64,000 nucleotides of DNA from Thalassotalea piscium (GCF_030295935.1 NZ_AP027362.1:2480001-2544000); one strand, 5' to 3'. Positions 1 to 9,618 are shown, counted from the first letter of the stretch. The notes: generated by a model from the sequence alone, not told the origin. A program made the numbers and translations.

Positions 1-381
1 GCTAATACCCGGTACGCCATCCATTTGATACGGAAGAATGATCCCATGCCAATGAATTGAACTCGGCACTGATAATTTATTAGTTACCCTGATAGTAACG
101 TCATCACCTTCTCTGAGGCGCAAGGTAGGAGCTGGTATTGAGCCATTGATTGTTGTAGCCATTCTTACAACACCTGTGAAGTTTACGGGTGACTCATCTA
201 TCACTAAATCTATTACTTCTCCACTTAGTTCGGGCGCAGTACCTGTTGAAGTTCCAGCAATCAAAGATGAAGCTGCATGAAGAACACTTGGAAAAGCAGC
301 TAATACACCGCCAGCAATTACACCTTGTACAAAGCGTCTACGTGGCGTAGAAACTTGATGTAATGGACTTTTAATTCTCAT
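1..381 (-). CDS. copA: Multicopper oxidase, CopA type (N-terminal part, cut by window edge)
   Basis: The 127 visible codons encode the N-terminus of a periplasmic multicopper oxidase. CopA-type enzymes oxidise Cu(I) and bind copper in the periplasm. Residues 13-18 (TPRRRF) form a twin-arginine motif followed by a hydrophobic stretch and an A-x-A-like region, so export by Tat is likely. The first cupredoxin copper motif is visible near the window edge as IHWHG followed by QMDGVPG, as in CopA and other plant-laccase-like oxidases. The ATG at 381 comes at the end of the leftward copper cluster, just downstream of the NTF2-like gene. The remaining roughly 450 or more residues, including the Met-rich segments and the C-terminal copper sites, lie outside, so the exact subfamily is not settled. 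Confidence 0.85.
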   Translation of the reverse strand, partial: MRIKSPLHQVSTPRRRFVQGVIAGGVLAAFPSVLHAASSLIAGTSTGTAPELSGEVIDLVIDESPVNFTGVVRMATTINGSIPAPTLRLREGDDVTIRVTNKLSVPSSIHWHGIILPYQMDGVPGIS

Positions 382-408
382 TTTGTACTCCGTTATTTAA
401 CCAATAAG

Positions 409-879
409 TTAATGTGACCAATGAATGTGCTTAATCTTCCATTCACCATTTTGTTTTTCCAGCACCATCGTTTCCATGCCTTGATAATCGCGTTCAACAC
501 CTTTATGAGTACCTGTAGTTTGACTACGCGACGCAGAGATAGCGGTATTTCCAAGTATCGTCACTTGATGTTCAAGTGTGTCGCTCTTCATCGCTGCTAA
601 ATACTTCATATCCGACAACATATGATGATGAGCATATTCATCAGCGCTCCTTTCAACGCGGCCTCCCTCGAAAATGGTGACATCATCCGCTAACTGCGCT
701 CTAGCCTGTTTTTGATTGCCAGTTTCAAGTGCTTGATGAAATGCCAAAACAACTTTTGCGGCAGGGGTATCTATACCTTTAAACAAACCTTTGTCTTTGT
801 TCTTATCACCATGAGCGTTTGCTGCGAAACTAAACGTCATTAATAAAACGAGTAATATATTTATTGTTTTCATTTTCAT
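409..879 (-). CDS. Secreted NTF2/SnoaL-like protein (DUF4440 type)
   Basis: This 156-residue protein has a clear Sec signal peptide (MKMKTINILL to FAANAHG), so it should be periplasmic. The rest has the feel of an NTF2-like alpha+beta fold: a helix with AKVVLAFHQALETGNQKQARAQL, a DDVTIFEGG strand, and a C-terminal EWKIKHIHWSH that closes the sheet. Such proteins are common in copper clusters but have no agreed function; binding of a small ligand or a metal is possible. It lies between copD and copA in the same direction with short gaps, so it is probably co-transcribed. The family assignment comes from residue patterns alone. Confidence 0.75.
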   Translation of the reverse strand: MKMKTINILLVLLMTFSFAANAHGDKNKDKGLFKGIDTPAAKVVLAFHQALETGNQKQARAQLADDVTIFEGGRVERSADEYAHHHMLSDMKYLAAMKSDTLEHQVTILGNTAISASRSQTTGTHKGVERDYQGMETMVLEKQNGEWKIKHIHWSH

Positions 880-894
880 TCTCTCTTTTAGGTT

Positions 895-1791
895 TTAATT
901 TGCAGGGCCAACAACACTAGTAAGCCCAGCCGTTACAGATAAAATGGCAAAAGCTACTACCATTTCTATCGAGATAGATTTAGATAAAGCCTCTCTGCCT
1001 TGACTATTTTTAAGTTGTGGAACGAGTATTAGTTTATGTTTAGCAGCAAGTGCCAAAATAGACACTACAAGGGCCAATTTAAACAACAGTGTTTGTCCGT
1101 AACTTGAGCTTATTAGTGCATCAAGACTTCCGACCAATTGAATCACGAGCCAGAGGCCTGCTACCAACAATAGGCTCAATGTAAAACTTGCTTGTTTGCC
1201 AAAGCTTTCCATCAGCAAATGAAGTTCTGCATAACTTAGCTGATGGCAAGCCTGTTTTAGTGGCAATAACGCCCCAAACCACCATGCCATAACGAGCACA
1301 TGCAAAATAAGCAAGCCTTTTTCAATTGTGCCTAACTCAGAAATATGACCCAGTAACGTGAATGAGTATGCAAGGATTAATAAACTCAACATTAAAGCGC
1401 TTTGTTTTAAGTACGAGTTCACAGCGAGTTTGAACCTTAAAGCTAAAGCGATTATTGCGGTAACTAGCCCAAGCGCTCGAAGCAAAGCTCCAGTGCCGAC
1501 AGAGGAGTCCCACATAATAGCCAATATATCAGCGTCTATCGCCCCCTGAATTCCCTCTTCTGCCATTGCACCAGTACTGGCAAAGAACCAAGTAATATTA
1601 GCGATCAAAGCCATAACTATATAAGTTCTTGTCCACGTTAAATTCGCTATTACAGCATTAGTATGAGATTCATTATTCTCAAATATTTGCCTGAAAAATG
1701 TATAACCTGCAATACAGGCAAAGCCGACGTAAAATACAATTTTTGACAGTACAATGACTGTATTCCAGATATACATTTCCATATCAATCAC
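895..1791 (-). CDS. copD: Copper resistance protein CopD, inner membrane
   Basis: This 298-residue protein is almost entirely hydrophobic, with about eight membrane segments, matching the size of CopD/PcoD. CopD proteins work with periplasmic CopC and are thought to move or sense copper across the inner membrane. Conserved-looking features include histidines in membrane segments (LGHISELGTIEKGLLILHVLVMAWW) and a C-terminal GLTSVVG segment. The gene follows copC by about 10 bases and precedes the NTF2-like gene, so it is a middle gene of the operon. Identification rests on length, topology and its place next to copC. Confidence 0.85.
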   Translation of the reverse strand: MIDMEMYIWNTVIVLSKIVFYVGFACIAGYTFFRQIFENNESHTNAVIANLTWTRTYIVMALIANITWFFASTGAMAEEGIQGAIDADILAIMWDSSVGTGALLRALGLVTAIIALALRFKLAVNSYLKQSALMLSLLILAYSFTLLGHISELGTIEKGLLILHVLVMAWWFGALLPLKQACHQLSYAELHLLMESFGKQASFTLSLLLVAGLWLVIQLVGSLDALISSSYGQTLLFKLALVVSILALAAKHKLILVPQLKNSQGREALSKSISIEMVVAFAILSVTAGLTSVVGPAN

Positions 1792-1801
1792 ACCGCCTAT
1801 T

Positions 1802-2149
1802 TTAGTGAACCATAAAGCCGAAGCTATGTTTCATTTTATGACCATCGTTACCTAAGAAGGTTACATCCACAGCATAGTTTGCAGGAGCTAATTTAGGTAG
1901 TTTCCATGTAAATTTGCTAGTAGCGACTTTAGAAGGCTCGAATCCAAATTTAAATTCTTCGCCTTGTTTATTGGCCAATGAAACTTTTACAACCCGTACC
2001 TCTTTGGTGAACACCAAAGTTAACTCTTCTGGAGGATTCATTAGCATTGCATTATCAGCAGGCACACTTTTTTCAAGATGCACATGCGCAAATACCGCAC
2101 TACTAAAAACGACACTGATTACGGTTAAAAATTTAATTAGTTTTTTCAT
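1802..2149 (-). CDS. copC: Copper-binding periplasmic protein CopC
   Basis: This 115-residue protein has a signal peptide ending at AVFA, then HVHLEKSVPADNAM, the N-terminal histidine motif of mature CopC. The middle (PPEELTLVFTKEV) and the C-terminal DGHKMKHSFGFMVH match the CopC beta-barrel, with the terminal histidine region and the mature N-terminal histidine as likely Cu(II) ligands. CopC chaperones copper in the periplasm and passes it to CopD, encoded directly downstream. It follows the cusA-like gene by about 50 bases and is transcribed in the same direction. Confidence 0.9.
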   Translation of the reverse strand: MKKLIKFLTVISVVFSSAVFAHVHLEKSVPADNAMLMNPPEELTLVFTKEVRVVKVSLANKQGEEFKFGFEPSKVATSKFTWKLPKLAPANYAVDVTFLGNDGHKMKHSFGFMVH

Positions 2150-2202
2150 ATTTACCTCTATTTTAGTTTATTGAAATTGCTATTTATGGTTTCTTAACTT
2201 CG

Positions 2203-5200
2203 CTAAGCATTACTTTTTAGCTCCGCCTTAGAAAGCTCCTTGTTAAAGGCGTTTAATTCTGGCTTTTTAACGATTGAGTAAATTACTGGGAGCACAATAA
2301 GAGTGAGTAGCACAGCACTTGTCATTCCGCCTACCATAGGTGCAGCAATACGACTCATAATCTCCGAACCTGTTCCTGTACCATATAAAATGGGCATCAA
2401 GCCGATAATGATTGTTGCAACTGTCATCATTACTGGACGAACTCGTAAGCCTGCACCGTGCAATAATGCATCTTGATATGCATCATCAGAGATAGGTTCA
2501 GCTCGCTCTTCAGCTTTTTCCTTAAGCTCAGCAAGTGCCTGATTGAGATAGACCAACATTATCACACCAATCTCAACCGCTACCCCAGCTAGAGCAATAA
2601 AGCCCACGCCAACAGCCACAGAGAAGTTAAACCCTTCCAGATACATCAACCATAAGCCACCAATCATCGCCATCGGCAAGGTAACGATAATGATAGCCAC
2701 CTCACTAAACGCTCTGAAGTTTAAGTAAAGTAGAATAACAATAATGGCGAGTGTTAAAGGCAATACATAGGTGAGCTTTTCTTTCGCTCTTTCCATATAT
2801 TCGTATTGCCCAGCCCAAGTAATTGAATAACCTGCTGGTAGTTTTAGATTATTAGCCAAGTGTATTTTTGCACTTTCAACATAAGTACCTACGTCAACAC
2901 CGTCTATATCGATAAACGTCCAGCCATTTAAACGAGCATTTTCACTCTTAATTCCCGGCGGACCGTTCTCAACTCGAATATCTGCGACATCACCTAGTGC
3001 AATGCGTTGACCACTTGGTGTTACAACAGGTAATCGTGATAGCTGCTCAGGAGAGTCTCGATAGTCTTGCGGATAGCGTAAGTTAACAGGGTAACGCTCT
3101 TGACCTTCTACCGTTTGGGTAACGTTCATACCACCAATAGCTGTAGAAACCACTTGTTGAACATCTTCGATGTTTAACCCAAAGCGACTTGCCTTATCGC
3201 GTGAAATATCAACCTTGATATATCGTCCACCTGCAACTCGCTCTGAGTAAACTGATGCTGTGCCTGTAACTTCGGGTAAAATTTGCTCTATTTGTTGGCC
3301 GATTTCCTGAATCACATCAAGCTCTGGTCCGGCGACTTTAATACCCACAGGCGTTTTTATGCCTGTTGCTAACATGTCGATTCGGGTCTTGATTGGCATA
3401 ACCCAAGCATTCGTTAAGCCCGGAAACTTAACCAATTTATCAAACTCAGCTTTTAACGATTCAGTAGTCACACCCTCTCGCCACTGCTCTTGTGGCTTCA
3501 ATTGAATAAAGGTTTCAATCATGGTTAAAGGTGCAGGATCGGTTGCAGTTTCAGCTCTTCCTACTTTACCAAATACAGTTTCAACTTCTGGCACAGTGCG
3601 AATAAGCTTGTCTGTTTGCTGCAATAACTCCCTTGCTTTACCAATTGAAATACCGGGATAGGTAGTAGGCATATACATGAGATCGCCTTCATCCAATGGC
3701 GGAATGAATTCACTACCAATTTTATCGACAGGCCAAAAGCCAACGATAGTCACTAATATTGCTGCTACTATTGTCGATTTTGGAAACTTCATGACTTGCT
3801 TTAAAACAGGCATGTAGATAGCAATCAATAATCGGTTTAACGGGTTTTTCTTTTCAGAAACAACTTTGCCTCGAATAAAGTAGCCCATCAAAACAGGCAC
3901 CAATGTGATCGCCAAACCTGCTGATGCCGCCATTGCATAGGTTTTTGTATAGGCGAGCGGAGAGAACATTCTTCCTTCTTGCGCTTCCAAGATAAATACA
4001 GGTAAGAATGAGACTGTAATGATCAGTAAGCTAAAAAATAGTGCAGGGCCTACTTCACTCGCAGCCTTAGCAACAATTTGCCAGCGATTTTCATCTGTTA
4101 GTGGTGTTTTCTCCATATGCTTGTGCATATTTTCAATCATCACTATTGCACCATCAGTCATCGCACCAATCGCAATAGCGATACCGCCTAAAGACATAAT
4201 GTTGGCATTGATGCCTTGCATATACATGATAATGAACGACACCAAGATACCTAATGGCAGAGTAACAACTGCCACAATAGATGAGCGAAGATGAAATAGG
4301 AAAGCCACACAGACAATAGCAACGACTGCAAGCTCCTCTAGCAACTTGCTCCAAAGATTATCAACAGCACGATCTATTAACTTCGATCTGTCATAAACAG
4401 GGACAATCTCCACCCCCTCTGGTAGAGAAGATTTAAGCGATTCAAGTTTTTCTTTTACCCCGTTTATGGTTTGTTGAGCGTTTTCACCAAAGCGCATAAC
4501 GACAACACCACCAACAACTTCTCCTTCACCATTTAGCTCTGCGATACCACGGCGCATTTGAGGCCCTAAATTAACGGTAGCAACATCACCAATACGCAAT
4601 GGCGTGCCTTGTTCGTTAATACCAAGTGGAATTTTCTCAATGTCTCCAACTGATTGAATATACCCCGTTGCGGTAACCATATATTCAGCTTCAGCCATTT
4701 CCACAACGGATGCGCCAGTTTCTTTGTTCCCTTTTTGTAAGGCTATTTGTATTAAACTTAGAGGAATATCGTAAGCTCTCAATTTATCAGGATCTACTTG
4801 CACTTGATACTGCTTAACCATACCACCAACGGCGGCAACTTCGGACACGCCCGGAACAGTTTGTAGTTCATACTTTAAGAACCAGTCTTGAATGCTTCTT
4901 AATTGGCTTAGATCATGGTTTCCAGACTTATCTGTTAAAGCGTAAATGTATACCCAACCCACACCTGTTGCATCAGGTCCTAATTGAGGTTTTGCCGAAT
5001 CAGGCAGGCTTGATGCTACTTGGCTTAAGTATTCAAGTACTCTGCTTCTAGCCCAATACAAATCAGTATCATCATCAAAAATAATGTAGACGTAGGAATC
5101 ACCAAAAAATGAGTAACCACGAACAGTTTGCGCCCCCGGCACTGATAACATCGCTGTAGTAAGAGGAAATGTCACTTGATCCTGCACTACTTGTGGTGCC

Positions 5201-5367
5201 TGTCCCGGATAGCTCGTCTTAATTATCACCTGCACATCAGAAAGATCGGGGAGTGCATCTACTGGTGTTTTTTGTAATGAATACAAACCACCAAACGCGA
5301 TAATTAAGGTAATCAACAAAACAAAGAAACGATTGCCGATAGACCATCTAATAATTGATTCAATCAT
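2203..5367 (-). CDS. cusA: CusA-type heavy-metal RND efflux pump
   Basis: This 1054-residue protein is the inner-membrane proton-driven pump of a tripartite Cu(I)/Ag(I) exporter. The start (MIESIIRWSIGNRFFVLL), the TM4 segment AIGAMTDGAIVMIEN with its proton-relay aspartate, and twelve expected membrane segments are typical of HME-RND proteins. The monovalent-metal type is supported by methionines in the CusA positions: LMYMPTT, the MIETFIQLKP region and RIDMLATGIKTPVGI, which correspond to the three-methionine site of E. coli CusA. The length (1047 in E. coli) fits. It lies 14 bases after cusB, in the order cusC-cusB-cusA. No frameshift is seen. Confidence 0.95.
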   Translation of the reverse strand: MIESIIRWSIGNRFFVLLITLIIAFGGLYSLQKTPVDALPDLSDVQVIIKTSYPGQAPQVVQDQVTFPLTTAMLSVPGAQTVRGYSFFGDSYVYIIFDDDTDLYWARSRVLEYLSQVASSLPDSAKPQLGPDATGVGWVYIYALTDKSGNHDLSQLRSIQDWFLKYELQTVPGVSEVAAVGGMVKQYQVQVDPDKLRAYDIPLSLIQIALQKGNKETGASVVEMAEAEYMVTATGYIQSVGDIEKIPLGINEQGTPLRIGDVATVNLGPQMRRGIAELNGEGEVVGGVVVMRFGENAQQTINGVKEKLESLKSSLPEGVEIVPVYDRSKLIDRAVDNLWSKLLEELAVVAIVCVAFLFHLRSSIVAVVTLPLGILVSFIIMYMQGINANIMSLGGIAIAIGAMTDGAIVMIENMHKHMEKTPLTDENRWQIVAKAASEVGPALFFSLLIITVSFLPVFILEAQEGRMFSPLAYTKTYAMAASAGLAITLVPVLMGYFIRGKVVSEKKNPLNRLLIAIYMPVLKQVMKFPKSTIVAAILVTIVGFWPVDKIGSEFIPPLDEGDLMYMPTTYPGISIGKARELLQQTDKLIRTVPEVETVFGKVGRAETATDPAPLTMIETFIQLKPQEQWREGVTTESLKAEFDKLVKFPGLTNAWVMPIKTRIDMLATGIKTPVGIKVAGPELDVIQEIGQQIEQILPEVTGTASVYSERVAGGRYIKVDISRDKASRFGLNIEDVQQVVSTAIGGMNVTQTVEGQERYPVNLRYPQDYRDSPEQLSRLPVVTPSGQRIALGDVADIRVENGPPGIKSENARLNGWTFIDIDGVDVGTYVESAKIHLANNLKLPAGYSITWAGQYEYMERAKEKLTYVLPLTLAIIVILLYLNFRAFSEVAIIIVTLPMAMIGGLWLMYLEGFNFSVAVGVGFIALAGVAVEIGVIMLVYLNQALAELKEKAEERAEPISDDAYQDALLHGAGLRVRPVMMTVATIIIGLMPILYGTGTGSEIMSRIAAPMVGGMTSAVLLTLIVLPVIYSIVKKPELNAFNKELSKAELKSNA

Positions 5368-5381
5368 TATTTTTCTCCCAC

Positions 5382-7124
5382 TTAATGATTAGAATGATCA
5401 ACAGCAGCTTTATTTTCCTTGCCGTGTTGTTCATCTGATTCAAGAGAAATGTCAGTGATAACTAAGTCATCTCTAACCTCAAAAGTGAAAGTGACATTAT
5501 CACCGACATTGAAATCAACCATTTCTATATTGTCCGCGACGATAAAATCCATCGTCGCAGCAGGTCTATCCCATTTCTCTATTGGGCCTCTGCTAATATT
5601 TAGAATCCGTGTATCAATATCAATCGCATTGATCAAACCAGATACTGTTGCTGATGATACTTCAGGCTCACTCATGATATGAATTCCAGTAATTTCATAT
5701 CCACCGTCTTCGGTTTTGCTCACTTCAAAGTGCAAAGATTGACCTGACTTTAATGAGTCAATATCGACTTTTTCAGCCACAGTAAAATCCATAACCATTT
5801 CAGGCCAATCCCAAGCTTCAGCAGGGCCATGTGAAATATTAACCATGCGGTGCCCTGCCATAACACTATTAACATCCCCTTGCATCCAAACAGAGTTAGG
5901 CACTTCATCATGAGTCATTCGTTTAAAGTCAGAGCTTTTACTTGATTCAGAATCAATCAAGAATTGGGCAGATGTCACCACAACGTCATCTTCATTTAAG
6001 CCGTCTAATATTTCGATGCTGTCGATATCAACCCGGCCAATAGTCACTTCAATAGATTTAAATTGCCCATCACCTAACGCAAGTACTACTCTGTCCTGTT
6101 TACCTGTTCTAATAACGGCTTCTTTAGGCACGAGGATGGTGCTATCAGCTTGATTAGCGTGAATAGAGACTTGTGCAAACATATTTGGTTTTAATTGATA
6201 GTCTGTGTTATCAAATTTCAATCTCACTCGGAGTGTGCGTGTTTTACTGTTCAATGTTGGATAAACATAATCAACGACACCAGCCCAGTCCTCACCGGGT
6301 AAATAATCTAGTGTCATTGATACAGGAAGTCCTTTTTTAATTAAGGCTGCGTCACGTTCAAACACTTCTGCTTCAACCCAAACTTGATCTAGCTGGCCAA
6401 TGCTTAATAAGGTGTTTCCCGGCTTTACATAAAAACCTTCTCTAACCTTCAAACCATCGACAACACCTGCTTGTGGTGAATAAAAGGTAATTGTTTGCTG
6501 AACCTTTCGTGTCTTTTCTAGCTTTTGAACAAAGTCTGCTGAAAGCTGTAACGCTTTTAGGCGATCTTTGGCTGCTGAAATTAAAGAACTATTGTTGCGC
6601 TTTAACGCTATTAACAGCTCTTCCTGAGCATTAACTAACTGAGGAGAATATAGTGTATAAAGAGGCTGCCCTTTCTCTACAGGGTTACCTGCTGCTTTGA
6701 TGTAAAGTTTATCAATCCAGCCATCAACCCGTGGGTGGATATGAATTAGCTTATCTTCATCATATTGAACATAACCTACCGTTGAGATTTCAGTATGCAT
6801 ATTTTTCAGTTCAACAGGTGCAGTGCGAACCCCAAGGTTATTCACTACATGAGGCGCAATTTTTACTGCTCCGGGGCCAAAGTCATCACCAGATGATTCT
6901 TCCTCATACACAGGTATTAAATCCATCCCCATAGGCGACTTACCGGGCTTGTCCCGGCGGTAATTAGAATCCATCGGTGCAACCCAATACAGAGGCTTTT
7001 TTTCTCCTGATGTTGCTTCATTACTATTACTGTTTGAGCCAGTACCTTGATATAAACTCAATGCTCCAGCACCTAGTGCTGCCCCAATGATGACGGCAAT
7101 AACTGTTTTAGTATTCGTTGACAT
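5382..7124 (-). CDS. cusB: CusB-type adaptor with heavy-metal-binding domain and two CusF-like domains
   Basis: This periplasmic membrane-fusion adaptor is 580 residues long, much longer than E. coli CusB (407). After an N-terminal anchor (residues 8-27) comes a heavy-metal-binding domain around residues 43-75 (YWVAPMDSNYRRDKPGKSPM, then GMDLIPVY). The adaptor body (lipoyl, barrel, helical hairpin) follows to about residue 410. Two CusF-like domains fill the C-terminus. The first, about 420-488, keeps all four ligands in the CusF spacing (H432, W440, M443, M445). The second, about 493-562, keeps only M525; the other positions are R512, R520 and A523. The start ATG overlaps the cusC stop by one base (TAATG), suggesting translational coupling. 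Confidence 0.93.
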   Translation of the reverse strand: MSTNTKTVIAVIIGAALGAGALSLYQGTGSNSNSNEATSGEKKPLYWVAPMDSNYRRDKPGKSPMGMDLIPVYEEESSGDDFGPGAVKIAPHVVNNLGVRTAPVELKNMHTEISTVGYVQYDEDKLIHIHPRVDGWIDKLYIKAAGNPVEKGQPLYTLYSPQLVNAQEELLIALKRNNSSLISAAKDRLKALQLSADFVQKLEKTRKVQQTITFYSPQAGVVDGLKVREGFYVKPGNTLLSIGQLDQVWVEAEVFERDAALIKKGLPVSMTLDYLPGEDWAGVVDYVYPTLNSKTRTLRVRLKFDNTDYQLKPNMFAQVSIHANQADSTILVPKEAVIRTGKQDRVVLALGDGQFKSIEVTIGRVDIDSIEILDGLNEDDVVVTSAQFLIDSESSKSSDFKRMTHDEVPNSVWMQGDVNSVMAGHRMVNISHGPAEAWDWPEMVMDFTVAEKVDIDSLKSGQSLHFEVSKTEDGGYEITGIHIMSEPEVSSATVSGLINAIDIDTRILNISRGPIEKWDRPAATMDFIVADNIEMVDFNVGDNVTFTFEVRDDLVITDISLESDEQHGKENKAAVDHSNH

Positions 7125-8551
7125 TATTTTTCTCCAAATTGCTGACTGGATAAGAGCTGATTAGTTTTGTGCGAAGTGTGCTTCGACTTATGTTCAGCAT
7201 TTGAGTTAGATTGAGAATGCGCAAATAAATAGTTGATACGAACAACTGTTTTAAGTGCGTCAACATCAATTCTTAAGGCTGATATTCTGGCATTTAATTC
7301 TGCGATTCTTGCTCGAACAACTTCGGCAAAATCGCCATCATCATTTGTGTAGGCTGTCAATGACGCTTCTGCTTGGTCATGAGTTTGTTTAAGGAGTTGT
7401 TCTTGATAGATAGATTGTCTATCTGATAAGCGTTTAAGCTGTCTTAGTTCTTTTTCTAAAACACTGATCATTTGCTTTGTCAGTAATAGTTTCTCGGTTT
7501 TAATAGTCTCTGAATCTGCAATAGAAGCTGCAACTTGCTTATCTTGTCTGTTCTCGGTAAACAAGGGTAAATCAAACGTTACCCCAACAGAAAATAAATC
7601 AGCTCGGCTATCACCAGAGGGCATATTGTCGCGATAGGCATAACTAGCATTAACACCCCATTGCGGCTCATATTGCTGTTTGGCTAACTCAATTCCTTTT
7701 TCTGAAGCTTTGCGTTTTATATCAATTGCAAGTATGGCTGGGTGATTCGAAAGCTCCTGAGCCAATAGATTTCTTGAGTAATTAGATGCTTTTAGGACTG
7801 TTGGATTATTCAGAGTAATTGCAGGTAACTTTTTAGAAACCCTAAACTCTAATGGTTGCGCGTCAAAGTTGAATGATTCATTCAAACGATCCGCATCGTA
7901 AATATGAAGCCACTCATTGAGACGAGCGATTGTCGTTTCTAGTTTCTGCTTTTGCGAAGTTAATCTGTCATCTAACTGCACGATTTCCAACTGAGCACGA
8001 ATAACATCTTGCTGTCTAGTTTTACCAACAACGTTTGAATAGCTAGCTTTAGCCACTTCCGCCATCTGCTCAAAGAGAGACCAATCATCTTCAATCAATT
8101 TAATAGTTTGTTGGGCTAAGTAAGCATCTAACCAAAGTTGTGACACTTGGCTTTTCAACTTAGCTTTACGATCCTCTCGTAACAGTGGAAATTTCGTGGA
8201 CTCAATTTGTAACTGGTCTTTCTTGATCTCTAGACTGTCGCCTCTCGGAAACATTTGAGAGACGCCAACCTTTAGCTGAGTCATTCCTTCCTGATCTAAA
8301 TCCCAAGTATCTGTTGGTAAATTCATTATCCCTAGCGATACTTTCGGATCAGGCAAAGTACCTGAAGCAATACTTCTATTTTCAACTGCACTTTGTTTCA
8401 ATCGGCTACCATGAAGCCAAGGATCATTTTGCTGAGCTAAGGTGATAGCTTGTTCAAGCGACACTACTTTCTCAGCTTGAGCTGAGAATACAGATAAGCC
8501 GAGTATTAATGCAGTTGAAAGTGAAGTAAGGTTTGAAGAGTTCAATTTCAT
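7124..8551 (-). CDS. cusC: CusC/TolC-family outer-membrane efflux protein
   Basis: This 475-residue outer-membrane factor completes the Cus-type pump. A signal peptide ends at SAQA, and two repeats of the TolC fold follow (VVSLEQAITLAQQNDPWL in the first, LFSVGVTFDLPLFTENRQ in the second), with long helices in between. It is upstream of cusB and overlaps its neighbours on both sides by one base (TAATG), so cusC, cusB and the DUF411 gene form a tightly coupled operon. The His-rich tail after residue 450 (HSQSNSNAEHKSKHTSHK) is unusual for TolC proteins and could bind metal. Substrate is inferred from the partners, not from this protein itself. Confidence 0.92.
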   Translation of the reverse strand: MKLNSSNLTSLSTALILGLSVFSAQAEKVVSLEQAITLAQQNDPWLHGSRLKQSAVENRSIASGTLPDPKVSLGIMNLPTDTWDLDQEGMTQLKVGVSQMFPRGDSLEIKKDQLQIESTKFPLLREDRKAKLKSQVSQLWLDAYLAQQTIKLIEDDWSLFEQMAEVAKASYSNVVGKTRQQDVIRAQLEIVQLDDRLTSQKQKLETTIARLNEWLHIYDADRLNESFNFDAQPLEFRVSKKLPAITLNNPTVLKASNYSRNLLAQELSNHPAILAIDIKRKASEKGIELAKQQYEPQWGVNASYAYRDNMPSGDSRADLFSVGVTFDLPLFTENRQDKQVAASIADSETIKTEKLLLTKQMISVLEKELRQLKRLSDRQSIYQEQLLKQTHDQAEASLTAYTNDDGDFAEVVRARIAELNARISALRIDVDALKTVVRINYLFAHSQSNSNAEHKSKHTSHKTNQLLSSQQFGEK

Positions 8552-9048
8552 TAGAATTGCTCCTCGTATGTCTTAACTTTTGCATAGACTTTGCTCGTTC
8601 CATCTTTAAATAGAATTAACACGTTGTATGGCATAAAGCGGTCATCGACTTCCATACCGGGAGAGCCAACTGGCATTGCTGGAACTGAAAGCCCAATCGC
8701 ATTGGGATGTTCTTCTGATAAGAACTGCTGAATAAATTTAGCAGGTATATGACCTTCAAAGGCAAATCCATTTCTACTCACTGCCGTGTGGCATGAACGG
8801 TAATTAGGTTTGATACCATACTTAGTTTTGATGTTGCCGATGTTTCGGAAATCTTTGGAATGCGCAACGATCCCTTTGTCTTCAATATGAGTTATCCATT
8901 TTTTACAACACCCACAAGTAGGGGTTTTATAAACGATTAACTCCAAAGGTGTTACGTCGTGATTGTCTGCATGGTTATGTTCGTTGGCGTTTGCAAACGC
9001 AGGTGAAAGCAGCATTACTACTGCTATTTTTAAATACTTATTGATCAT
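8551..9048 (-). CDS. DUF411 / CopG-like periplasmic metal-binding protein
   Basis: This 165-residue protein has a signal peptide (to FANA), then a His stretch (HNHADNHD), then the DUF411 signature: a thioredoxin-like strand with YKTPTCGCCKKW and a later NYRSCHTAV and GHIPA. Family members (CopG in Vibrio and Pseudomonas) are periplasmic copper proteins linked to Cus-type pumps; the CGCC and the second cysteine/histidine site are the likely copper ligands. It is the second gene of the leftward cluster and its stop overlaps the cusC start. The family call is solid; the redox versus chaperone role is not decided by sequence. Confidence 0.88.
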   Translation of the reverse strand: MINKYLKIAVVMLLSPAFANANEHNHADNHDVTPLELIVYKTPTCGCCKKWITHIEDKGIVAHSKDFRNIGNIKTKYGIKPNYRSCHTAVSRNGFAFEGHIPAKFIQQFLSEEHPNAIGLSVPAMPVGSPGMEVDDRFMPYNVLILFKDGTSKVYAKVKTYEEQF

Positions 9049-9078
9049 TTTTGCCCCCAGACATCGCTGGAAAATATC

Positions 9079-9098
9079 TATAGCGCTACGACGCTATA
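9079..9098. other. Short inverted repeat between the Cys-rich gene and the DUF411 gene
   Basis: TATAGCG at 9079-9085 and CGCTATA at 9092-9098 form a perfect 7-bp inverted repeat with a 6-base centre. It lies in the 107-base gap between the first and second genes of the copper cluster. It could be an operator or an mRNA hairpin that separates expression of the two genes. No T-run follows on the minus strand, so it is not a standard terminator. Confidence 0.35.
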
Positions 9099-9155
9099 TT
9101 GACTAACAGAAAAATTAATTACATGTGCGAGAAATTTGGACGCACTAATCCTGTA

Positions 9156-9533
9156 TTAGGCAAAAATTGGTGGACGATAAAGGGAAGTGGAAATTGAATG
9201 AGGTTGTTTAGATTGCAGAGCAGCTACAGATTCACTGAATATTTGAATATCTGTCGAATCAATACTGGAATTTAGGACTGTCGTAGATGAGCAAGCATTT
9301 GTAGGACAAACACAAACACCACAACAATCTTCTGATTGACCGTTACTGCTTTTATTCATATCACCATGCTCCATTCCTTCATGATGACTCATCTTGGAAT
9401 GTTCCATGTTCATGTGTGATTCATGAGAACCTAATGACATTTCGCAAGACATAGCAGAATACGCAAATGCTTGCCCTACAAAGGCAACCAGCATAAGCGT
9501 TATTACTAAGACTTTTGAAAATGCTTTAGACAT
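9156..9533 (-). CDS. Small exported Cys/His/Met-rich protein heading the copper cluster
   Basis: This 125-residue protein has a signal peptide (to QAFA). Its mature middle part is rich in Met and His (HESHMNMEHSKMSHHEGMEH), followed by a cysteine cluster (DCCGVCVCPTNAC) and a short tail ending YRPPIFA. This layout is seen in small proteins upstream of copper and Cd/Zn RND clusters (DUF2946/CopL-like). The composition suggests periplasmic binding of soft metal ions, a chaperone or buffer. It is the first gene of the leftward cluster. The gene at 12720 has the same architecture with a different metal-ligand mix, and heads the czc cluster. Confidence 0.75.
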   Translation of the reverse strand: MSKAFSKVLVITLMLVAFVGQAFAYSAMSCEMSLGSHESHMNMEHSKMSHHEGMEHGDMNKSSNGQSEDCCGVCVCPTNACSSTTVLNSSIDSTDIQIFSESVAALQSKQPHSISTSLYRPPIFA

Positions 9534-9618
9534 AAAATTCTCATAAAAATATACATGGCTTATGCTAATACAAATTTTCGAATAAGTAAATTGATGTCAT
9601 GTAAACATTTATGAATAT

